Source: Hyposmocoma kahamanoa
Lineage: Eukaryota > Arthropoda > Insecta > Lepidoptera > Cosmopterigidae
Length of the DNA: 64,000 nt
Direction: 5' to 3'
NCBI RefSeq assembly: GCF_003589595.1
Contig: NW_020654422.1
Coordinates: forward strand, 6,139,731 to 6,203,730
The stretch's first letter is position 1. Each line of letters opens with the position of its first letter. Of this stretch, positions 54,502-62,864 are shown piece after piece. Under the pieces are notes generated by a model. It did no database searches, was not told where the DNA came from, and saw only the letters and a program-made list of their open reading frames with translations. A program made the position numbers and the translations under genes.

Positions 54502-54733
54502 CGTGGTAGCCTAATGGTTTGATTTGAAATTTGAAATTTATCATGAGCTTTTCGTTGAAGGAAAACATCGTGATGAAACCTGCACGTCGAAGAAGGTTCA
54601 CAGCCCTCGGAAAACATTTAAAGTTCCCAACCCGCATTGGGCCAGTGTGGCGGACTATGACCTAAACCCTCGTCTGTAAAGAGACCCGTGCCCAGCAGTG
54701 GGACGTATAAAAGGGATGATAACGATGATGATT
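54502..54733 (+). repeat. SINE-2 copy with B-box region deleted
   Basis: CGTGGTAGCCTAATGGTTTG then directly ATTTGAAATTTATCATGAGC: the B box and CACCTCTGAG block are missing. The 3' part is well kept: CATCGTGATGAAACCTGCAC, CCCGCATTGGGCCAGTGTGG, GTGCCCAGCAGTGGGACGTA and GATGATAACGATGATGAT. Confidence 0.88.
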
Positions 54734-54739
54734 TCCCAC

Positions 54740-54772
54740 GGCTCAGATTACAAATGTTTTGTAATCTGAGCC
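54740..54772. repeat. Perfect 15-bp hairpin, 3-nt loop
   Basis: GGCTCAGATTACAAA, TGT, then its exact reverse complement, immediately after the SINE-2 tail. Confidence 0.93.
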
Positions 54773-55013
54773 TCACGGATAAATATCCAAACGCAATAGT
54801 ATGTTCTTAAGGCTAAGTGGATAGTGTACAAGCATAACATCACAAGTCAGTAATAATAATACTAGTAACTTAGAATAATAACGCATAGAAACCTAGCCCG
54901 CACACGCTAAGTGAGGCAAGTTAGAGGCTTCCCAAAGGGCCTACACGAGCGGGCAAGCTGTCAGTGCTCAAGGTCAAATTGCACCGCGAACAGCTCAAAA
55001 ATTTTTGCTAAAA

Positions 55014-55136
55014 ATGATGAAATGTGCGGTAAATGGGTGTAAAAATAGAACAGGCAAAAATAAAATAGACACTAACATCATATTCCACAAGGAAGTAACG
55101 CGTTTCAACTTGTATTTTTATATAAATATTCACTAA
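55014..55136 (+). CDS. THAP zinc-finger N-terminal fragment (40 codons)
   Basis: The frame MMKCAVNGCKNRTGKNK...IIFHKE has the opening of a THAP domain: the first zinc pair (Cys4, Cys9), the CKNR turn and the FH at 24-25. The expected continuation FPxD, Trp and CSxHF is missing and a stop follows at 55134. In THAP genes the domain is often split by an intron after FH. By analogy with the acceptor at 3366, a phase-2 donor would be needed at about 55091; no GT is there, and the nearest is at 55095. Either the donor has decayed or this is a fragment. The preceding 100 bp are CG-richer, like a 5' UTR. It is opposite in strand to, and 52 kb from, the THAP exon at 3140-3365, so they are not one gene. 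Confidence 0.55.
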   Translation: MMKCAVNGCKNRTGKNKIDTNIIFHKEVTRFNLYFYINIH

Positions 55137-55339
55137 AACCGAAAATTAATTTCGTTGCAACAAAACACGAAAATGTTGCAAAGTATCGGAATTTTGCTAT
55201 TCTGTTTCAAAATAATTATATTACGTAATTTTTTGAGAATAGGCAATATCGCGATGGCTGCAGATTTTTTTAAATTCATTAGAATTAAGTAAGTGTGCAT
55301 TTGACCTCCATTTCTGCAAGTTAAATGCATACAAATGTT

Positions 55340-55485
55340 GTTTACAAAGAGCAACCCCTAGACTTTCTTGCTCATACTTCTCGGGGGAATCTGCCTTACG
55401 AATGAGCGGTAGAATTTAACCAATGTGACGATTTCTAGTGTAATAATGCTTACCTATGAAATAAAGATTATTTTGACTTTGATTC
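55340..55485 (+). repeat. Family E LINE-like 3' end
   Basis: CCCCTAGACTTTCTTGCTCA, TACTTCTCGGGGGAATCTGC, GAATGAGCGGTAGAATTTAA and AAATAAAGATTATTTTGACT. A GTGTGCATTTGACCTCCATT scrap of the 6131-type LINE lies just upstream at 55290. Confidence 0.7.
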
Positions 55486-55870
55486 TGGGTATCGTTTACG
55501 GAGAATATGGGGGTGCTCATTACGAATATAGTACTTATTTCTAAATCCAAGATGGCGGACACAATTTTTTTTAAATGCAATATGAGCACCCCCAAATACC
55601 TCGAAAACGATACCCAACTTGCCATTATTTGAAAAATAGTGCCCGCCATCTTGGATTTAAAAATAGTGCCATATTCACATTGAGCATCTCCAAATACTCG
55701 AAAATGATACCCATATAGCATTTTTTTTGAAAAATCGTGCCCGCCATCTTGGATTTAAAAATGAGTGCCATATTCGTAATGAGCACCTCGAGTATCTCGA
55801 AAATGATTCCCATATTGCATTTATTTGAAAAGTCGTGTCCGTCATCGTGTATTCAGATATAAATGCCATT
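55482..55870. repeat. 98-bp tandem repeat with an inverted first unit
   Basis: Direct units with GTGCCCGCCATCTTGGATTT start near 55639 and 55737, and a decayed one (GTGTCCGTCATCGTGTATTC) near 55836, giving a period of about 98 bp. 55482-55570 holds the same unit in reverse (CTAAATCCAAGATGGCGGAC). Each unit also has ATTCGTAATGAGCACC and CTCGAAAATGATACCC-like blocks. Confidence 0.9.
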
Positions 55871-56671
55871 TCCATAAGGGAACCAAAAATAATTTTTTGA
55901 AAATTCTTGTCACTTGACATTGTCGATCGACAGTAACGATCGACAAAACCGAGCATATCTGTAAGCACCTGATCGACAATGTTGGGCAAATGTGTAGCAC
56001 CTTTAACTTAATGATGAGTTAAGCAAGACACAATTTCCCCACTTTTGAGGGAAATGTTATTCCATGGTATCATTATTTGTATATTTGTGTGCGTGCCGAC
56101 GAGCGTAGATACAAGTTGCTTACGCCTACATAAATTTGATTTTTGCCTCACCTGTGACAGTTCGTTTGATATGAAACTATCATTCTATGCGTTATTATTC
56201 TAAGACTAGTAATATGTAAAATACAATTGATGCAAACAAATTGAATAAAAGTAAACATTCGTGACGTTAAATACATTGCAATTTTTTTAGAAAAAATGGA
56301 TGATGTCTTGGTCAATGGTTCAAGATGGCGTCCGGCGGAAACTGTGAACTTAGGTTCCGAGCATGTAAATAGGTCCAACGCGGAGTCAAAGATCTGATTA
56401 AAACATTTAAGCGCTTTTGGCAGAAGGGTCAACTTCCTTGCCCTAAATCGTGTAGCAGGCAATGAAAAACAACCTTCTGTGAATTCGCACCAAATTGATC
56501 CTAGGTAACAAAAAACCTATCATCGATAACATTATCTAGTTTGTACAAGATTCCACGCGCCAAACGAAGTATTCGATAGATAGATAGATCATACAAGTAC
56601 TTTATTTAATTATGTTTATATGTTAGTAAGTTAGAAAACCATGATTGGCCCCCATCACTAAATGCAAACCT
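55871..56671. other. Unassigned; small TGTCGATCG hairpin at 55921-55945
   Basis: TGTCGATCG (55921-55929) pairs with 55937-55945. No gene is supported; the 104-codon minus frame 56148-56462 is unrecognised. Confidence 0.4.
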
Positions 56672-56884
56672 TATTTTTATGATACTAAGCGACAGAACGA
56701 ACAAGTCGTGCATGTGGTGGTAAGCGACATGCCTATCCATAGCAGTTACACTGTCACTCAGAGCTTTAATCGCAAAGATGTGAGAAGCAATGCCAGTGTA
56801 CCCATCACCCTAATGACACCCTGAACTTGACAAGTCCCAAGTGCCTGTAATGTCACCAGCAGCCTTACCCTTCAAACCCGAAAC
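56672..56884 (-). repeat. Family A repeat, minus orientation
   Basis: TTTTTATGATACTAAGCGAC, GAACGAACAAGTCGTGCATG, GGTAAGCGACATGCCTATCC, TAATCGCAAAGATGTGAGA, GAACTTGACAAGTCCCAAGT, CCTTACCCTTCAAACCCG. It ends before the CAGTAATG hairpin. Confidence 0.8.
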
Positions 56885-57103
56885 TAGACGAGTGTCGATC
56901 GTAATCGATCGAAGCAAAATAATTCGAACAGCATATGTGACCCGATAACCCGGTTTACAAGCTTCTAAATAACCTAATCATTTTAGAGTTTCAAGGGTCA
57001 TGCGCGCAATATTCGATTATTCAACAATTCATAATATTATTGGTGTCTCGTCACCTCTCACGTGAAGTCCCCACTCATCACACGGTTTGCCTTCTCACTC
57101 TTC
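56885..57103. other. No recognisable feature
   Basis: Contains another TCGATCGTAATCGATCGAAG stretch at about 56893-56912. Confidence 0.4.
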
Positions 57104-57165
57104 GGTTGGATCGAACGAATGTTCGATAGAGCATTCGTTCGCTAGAACCTTCGTTCGATCGAACC
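57104..57165. repeat. Nested inverted repeat built on TTCGATCGAA
   Basis: Outer arms GGTTGGATCGAACGAA (57104-57119) and 57150-57165 pair with one mismatch. The overlapping inner arms CGAACGAATG (57112-57121) and 57132-57141 pair exactly. Confidence 0.85.
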
Positions 57166-58117
57166 AAAAAGTCAAGCCATCGACCAACGAGTGAACGGGT
57201 TAACGAATCAATGTGTCTATTAATAATTCATCCTAATTGCTCCTTAGCGTACTGTCTATTACACGGTAATTTTGTAAGTTTAATCTATTTTTCGATATGT
57301 TGTGATTATTTAAGGGTGCTCTAGCTAATATTCAAATATTAATAAATAATAAATTAGTAATTTTCAATGCTCATAAGTTTTTGTTATGTATTTTTGTTTT
57401 GTAGGTGTTACTTTTCCTAGATTTAAATTTTTAGTGTTCTAAGTGTAGTTTATCAATGATGCATTTAACTTTGTACACGTTAGCCATCGCCAGGAAAAAC
57501 TAAAAGTAAATGTATAATTTGACACTTTTAAACGTTACGCCATATGGAAGTATCGTGGTACTCAGCTTACTACTTTAATAATGTCTTAATTAATGACAAT
57601 ATAATGTAATAATTACTTAATTCGTAGTATTTTAGTACGTTGGTACCAGTTATTTTATGTGTCGTCTAAACGGGCGTAAAGTAAATGACGCAAATTACAA
57701 AAATAAGCTCGCAATATCCACTTACGACTATAATTCGACCAAATTAACATGCTTCTCGTTTACCATATTTTCTAAAGATGCGAGGTGCTTTAATTTGATG
57801 AGTTTGAAGAGTTGTGCGAAACGTTCTAATACTTTTAATATCCGTAATAAAAAATAATATAACAAAAATGTATCATAGATATCGTTTTTTTACAGAAAAA
57901 AAATATTCAATTAGATACATTGGTCAAATGGTTTGTTGGGGGAAATAAAAATCGGGAAAAGAATAACTTGTCAGGATGTCAAAATAGTGAAACATTAAAT
58001 GATGTAATGAAAAAAATCGTAATGTGTTTTCGGACAAATGAAACAAAATCTATTCAATAAGTCTAAAGGTTTTCGGAGAAACAAAATTCTGTAAATCATG
58101 TTTCTAGCTTGTGATAG
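57166..58117. other. No recognisable feature
   Basis: AT-rich; the 66-codon plus frame 57657-57857 is unrecognised. Confidence 0.4.
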
Positions 58118-58238
58118 GTAGCCCTCTCAGATATTTGTGATTAAAAGCTCTGAGTGGCACTACAACTGTTATGGACAGGTGTGTCCTTTACCACCAGGCG
58201 CACGACTTATTCATCCCGTCACTTGGTACCATAAAAAA
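58118..58238 (+). repeat. Family A repeat, 3' part, plus orientation
   Basis: AGCCCTCTCAGATATTTGTG, AAAGCTCTGAGTGGCACTAC, GGACAGGTGTGTCCTTTACC, GCACGACTTATTCATCCCGT and a GGTACCATAAAAAATC end. Confidence 0.8.
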
Positions 58239-58861
58239 TCATACTTTCATGTTAAGTTATATGCCAATAACATGTTTATGCTATACAAACGTAGTAGACA
58301 TATTTAAATTCCATTACCTCTTATAAAATTTAAATACTATTACAGCGACGTCATTAACAAGGTGAAACTGAATATATTCCTAATTGATTAGTAGTAGTTT
58401 AGATATTAAGATGACGTCATAGTGACATATTTATTTTTCAAATCAAAATCAAATCGCATATTATTTCTCGCATAGTTAAATATTGCTTAAAAAGCGATAG
58501 GAAATGTACAACCGTAATTTGAATTGCCAGCTTCACGGGCTCAATGCCCCCAGGGCGCGGCCCTCGATTTAAGTAGAGCGAATGATACAAATTTTCTTTT
58601 TTCTATACATACTTAACCATTAAGTATATTATTTCTTTTATAAAATGCCTCGAAAATATATGAAACAGTCTCCAAAATAAATACAATTTTTTATATAATA
58701 AAAAAACCTATTTCAACGTTTTGCTATCCGCTGTGTTTCGACAATGTAAAGCAGATCGAAGTCCTCGTCTAAACGAATCATATGTGCAAATACAAAGTAG
58801 CTGCTGTACACTGTTGAGAAATTCATAATCAAATAAGATCTAGGTCACCGTAACATTTTAT
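58239..58861. other. Unassigned, with a short shared block at 58755-58785
   Basis: GAAGTCCTCGTCTAAACGAA at about 58758 matches the block near 10508. Nothing else is recognised. Confidence 0.4.
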
Positions 58862-59110
58862 TTTCATTAGAATTACACCTATGTGCAAATTTTACTAAAA
58901 TCCATTAATGGAAATCGAGTGAAATTCAATTAACGGGATTCATCCCCTAATTTGTCATTCTCAGAGGTAGAATATTTTCTTCAAATTTAAAAGGGACCAC
59001 TACTGAGGTATATTTCTGGTTATATACTCGATGGGTATACACTTTCCAAAGAATCATCGATATCGATTCACAAATACCGGAGTAATAGAGTAATCGCGTA
59101 ACATAAACAC
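58862..59110 (+). repeat. Family F repeat
   Basis: Shares with 11670-11905: CATCCCCTAATTTGTC, GAGGTAGAATATTTTCTTC, GACCACTACTGAGGTATA, ACTTTCCAAAGAATCATCG, TCACAAATACCGGAGTAAT. It carries an insertion around ACTCGATGGGTATAC. Confidence 0.65.
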
Positions 59111-59178
59111 AAATAAAATACAGTCAAATTTAGAAACCCTCGTTTTTTCAAGTCGTTTAAAAAGATTTTGTTAAAATA

Positions 59179-60719
59179 CACACATCAAAAGTGTCTAGGG
59201 ATTAAATACTTTTAGGAGATTGCTGCAATTAGGGTTAATTATATTAACTTTTTTGTATCGCTATTGATACTTTTTAGTGAGTTTTAACATTTAAATAAGG
59301 AATATTGTTTAAAATTCGATAATAAGAAGAAAATCAATTGTCAATGTGGTTTTGTAAAAATGAGTTATAGCGTTTTGACAAAATCATTACAATATATGCA
59401 TCGGAACCGAAACAATTTACATTATTATGGAGAGACGACATCATTTAACCCGAGAAGTGATGATGCGAGACGTCGGAATGTTGGAAGCTGGTTCCAGGCA
59501 ACGTGCTGTGGCTTTCACTCTTAACACTACACAGAGCGTCATAAGTCGCCTCTGGACGCGCTATCGCATGACGGGCAGCGTGGCCGAGCGACATGGAGGA
59601 CGATCTACCAATCACGACTCGCAGACACGACCGGTATATCCAAAATACTGCTCGACGGAATCGTACCATGACCGCCATGATGTTGGTTACGAGGCTCCAC
59701 AGCTCCTCAGGCTTGCTAATAAGCGATCAAACAATCCGAAATCGTTTACGTGAAGTGAGTCTGCGATCCCGAAGGCCGCTCAGAGTTCCACCTATTGCAC
59801 CCTGCAATCGCAGGACCCGTTTACGATGGGCTCGCGAACACAGAAACTGGGAGGAAGAAGACTGGCGCTATGTGTGCTTTTCGGATGAATCCCGCTTCGG
59901 TATGAGACCGGATACAAGACGTACTCGAGTTTGGAGAACATCTGGACGTCATGAACGTTTGAGATATTGTCAGGAAGTTCATCCATATGGTGGGGGAACA
60001 ATAATGATATGGGCCGGTATTTGGATCGGCGGAAGAACCGATCTCATTTGGATCAGGGGTAACCTCAATGCTCAAGTTTACGCAGACAGGATTGTTTCAG
60101 ATGTTATCATCCCTTTGCGAGGCCAGTTGGGTGATTCATTTCAACTAATGCATGACAACGCACGTCCACACACGGCTAGAGTCGTAACACGCATTCTTGC
60201 CGAAGCTCGTATCAACCGTGCCGTGGCCTGCTCAATCGCCAGACCTCAATCCAATTGAGCACGCATGGGATATGCTTCAAAGAAGAGCTGTGCCGAGTAT
60301 GCATACCGTACATACTCTACAACAATATTTTGACTTGTTACAAAACACATGGGCGGCCATTCCTCAAAGTGATTTTGATGAACTCATCTTAAGCATGCCA
60401 AATCGCTGTAATTGTGTGATTCGTGTTAATGGTGGAAATACTGATTATTAATTTTCTTATCTTTACAATAAAAATGAGCAAAATCATCATTTTCGCCATT
60501 TTTTTGTCATTTAATTGACGCCGTTAATTTGAGTTTTTTTCTACAATTTGCAAAAACATCAATTTTAGTTTATTTTAATTAAATATAGGAGTAAGCGGTT
60601 AAATAAAACATAAGCATTAAAGTAAGAAGTCGTCCTGGAAGACTGGATTTGGTAAATATTGCTTAATAAATTTTTATTTCAAAAATATTCACTTGATCCC
60701 TAGACACTTTTGATGTGTG
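59179..60719 (+). mobile_element. Full-length Tc1-like transposon
   Basis: 1541 bp between TA target sites (59177-59178 and 60720-60721), with CACACATCAAAAGTGTCTAG TIRs at both ends. The length and single gene fit Tc1. It is the source type for the deleted copy at 7010-7884, which lies in the opposite orientation. The left TIR is less complete than the right after the GGGAT position. Confidence 0.95.
59427..60451 (+). pseudogene. Tc1 transposase, two frameshifts
   Basis: Starts MERRHHLTREVMMRDVG with the two HTH domains. A 1-bp insertion at about 59605-59611, seen against the deleted copy, shifts the frame after HGGRS. The second frame carries the first catalytic Asp (VCFSDESRF, about 59881) and the second (QLMHDNARPH, about 60150), with GTIMIWAGI between. 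A second +1 shift at about 60215-60225 moves the third acidic residue (NPIEHAWD, about 60258) into another frame. The DDE set with roughly 34-residue spacing is thus all present but split across three frames, so no full transposase can be made. The C-terminus ends at 60451. Confidence 0.95.
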
Positions 60720-60721
60720 TA

Positions 60722-61576
60722 GTTAGAGGTTGGAAATCTAAAGTAAAATAGCACTATATATATATACAATGCACATTGTAGCAGTCAGCTGGTGACAGCT
60801 GACTTGTGAAAGCGCAAGGAGATTTAAACTGTGATATGCGATCTCTAATGGCCATGCCTTTCCTTAGTGTGCCGGTACAGGCAAGTCCACCCAGCTGAAC
60901 TAATGGGACCTTCCCACGTCTTGGAAGAGTGATGAGGCCCTTCTCAAATAAGTAGGTTTCGTCATCATGTTTTCTTTTACCGTTAAAAGAACTGGTAATG
61001 AGAAGCTCAACCGAAACAAGATTCTAAATTTAACGAATTTATGGAGTCTAAAATAAATTGCGATAATATTAGTTCACAGTCGCTGATCATCTACATTTGG
61101 TCGCGAAACGCAAACGCAAACGCGGGGCACATTTTTAATTATTCAACATAACAGACTACATCGCTCGTTTGCATCGATAAAACCGCCTTTAAATCGCAAG
61201 TGCCGCGATGCAATCGCGTATTTTTATAACTGGTAAAAGTAACCGCTCTTAAAAGTGTAAACTTACTTAAATATGTAGGAGTCAATTAGGACGCAGTGAA
61301 GTCGTGACGTCATCAGTAAGTAACGACGAACAACCAATTACAGTTCTCGCTTGTTTGTTGTCGCTTAAATAAACAATTAAATGTGTATTACTGTTTATTT
61401 AACGACGCACTCGGCTCTCATTGTTATGCTGTGATTACACCCTTTGCTTCACACTTCGTACATACAAGTGATTATGTATTTACTATGCACAGGATGGGAA
61501 ATCTATCTCTTTCAGTTTTTCATTTTAATCATTTAAAAAAATTGTAATGAAACTTTTTTCGGATCTCATCAACATC
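60722..61576. other. No recognisable feature
   Basis: 60780-60980 is GC-richer but unassigned. No supported gene. Confidence 0.4.
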
Positions 61577-61788
61577 GACCCATTTATACATCTCACTGCT
61601 GGGCAAGGGCCTTATCTCAGGCGAGGGTTTAGGTCAAAGTCCACCACGCTGCTGGCCCAATGCGGGTTGGGGACATCACACGTGGGGACGTTTTCCGATG
61701 GTCGTGAACCCTCTTCGAGGCGTGCAGGTTTGATCACCATGTTTTCCTTCACAGTAAATTTCAAATTAAATTTCGCACATAGATTATA
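61577..61788 (-). repeat. SINE-2 copy, head missing
   Basis: The plus text has TCTCACTGCTGGGCAAGGGC, CTCAGGCGAGGGTTTAGGTC, AAAGTCCACCACGCTGCTGG, CCCAATGCGGGTTGGGGACA, TTGATCACCATGTTTTCCTT and AATTTCAAATTAAATTTCGC, all inverse SINE-2 blocks. The tRNA-like head is absent, as in a 5'-truncated copy. Confidence 0.85.
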
Positions 61789-61830
61789 ATATATATTATT
61801 GGTTATTGTTATTATATTGTTTTTTTTTTT

Positions 61831-61890
61831 TTCAAACAATCTAACGTTTTGGACCCTTTATAGGACATAGAAACGTTGGTTTGTTTGAAG
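61831..61890. repeat. Two facing Penelope terminal fragments
   Basis: CAAACAATCTAACGTTTTGG, ACCCTTTATAGG (minus orientation) is directly followed by GAAACGTTGGTTTGTTTGAA (plus orientation). Confidence 0.65.
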
Positions 61891-62035
61891 AGTTAGAATA
61901 CAAAAATATTACTAAGTTTTCCCCGCCTATATTACAAATTTTTCAATATTGACATGCGAAAATGAGATATAGTATACCAACTTCCAAATTGCATTAATAA
62001 GTTTTAATGTGTCAATGTTTTAGAACAATCAATTT

Positions 62036-62372
62036 AGTAACAGTAGAGCGTAGAGCTCCTTGTGAAAGAGTTCGACAAAGGAAGTATTGCCACCTTACCT
62101 ATTTCTGAAACCAAGCAGTGAACATTACTGCATTACAGTTTTAAAAGGTAAGGGTGCTGGTGAAACATTTTTTCCATCCTCTAAGTGGTGACGTTACAGG
62201 CGCATGGCACTTGTCAACTTATGTCTAAGGTGACGGGCGCAGTTGCAGTGCTCTTTTGCGATTTAAAGCTCTTAGGGGCATTGCAACTGTTATGGACAGG
62301 CGTATCGCTTACCACCGCCTGTCGGCTATAAGCACCACTTGTTCGTCCCGTCACTTAACCACCTTTAAAAAA
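62036..62372 (+). repeat. Family A repeat, plus orientation, longest copy
   Basis: GTAACAGTAGAGC, GCTCCTTGTGAAAGAGTTCG, AAGGAAGTATTGCCACCTTA, GCAGTGAACATTACTG, GTAAGGGTGCTGGTGAAA, CACTTGTCAACTTATGTC, GACGGGCGCAGTTGCAGTGC, CTTTTGCGATTTAAAGCTC, ACTTGTTCGTCCCGTCACTT, and an end at ACCTTTAAAAAA. It has a short insert at GTGAAACATTTTTTCCATCC. Confidence 0.85.
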
Positions 62373-62796
62373 GACAATTTTACTAAAGCTGAGCATTTAA
62401 TACTGAAAAAGCAAGGTGGCTCGAATTACGTGTCCGGGAGTGTATTATTATAAGAGTGATAGTAGCTCAGTGGGAGAAATAAATATTGCTTCTGAATTAC
62501 GAAATCGACGGCTTAAAATTCTAAGTAATATCACTATAATCACCATAATAGTACTGACAGAAAAACAGCGCTATGGATTCTTCTCGGTCTACAGTATTTA
62601 TGCTAAGTCAGGGCCATTTCGGCACAAACTATTGCAAATAGTACCATAAGTTCAAAATTTATGTTTCACAAAGCTCATGTTTTGTTGTTTCATAGGTCTT
62701 AGTACAGATCAAACATGGACAGAGCAACGTCAATTCTACAGTCAAAATAAACTAAGTTTGCATTACAATTTACACTTTTTGAAACTACATAAATAA

Positions 62797-62864
62797 AAAA
62801 TAAATAGTTATTTGTTATTCAAGGCCAACTGTGCGGCCTTGAATAACAAATAACTATTTATTTT
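62797..62864. repeat. Perfect 30-bp hairpin, 8-nt loop
   Basis: The left arm 62797-62826 (ending TGTTATTCAAGGCC) is the exact reverse complement of 62835-62864, with loop AACTGTGC. Confidence 0.95.

Noticed and set aside
54880..54960. TIR pair GCCCGCACACGC / GCGGGC around 54897-54953
   Set aside because: Pairing is short and broken, with no target duplication; too weak to call an element.
55555..55870. CRISPR array
   Set aside because: Units of about 98 bp with similarity over the whole unit and no unique spacers: a tandem repeat in a eukaryotic genome.
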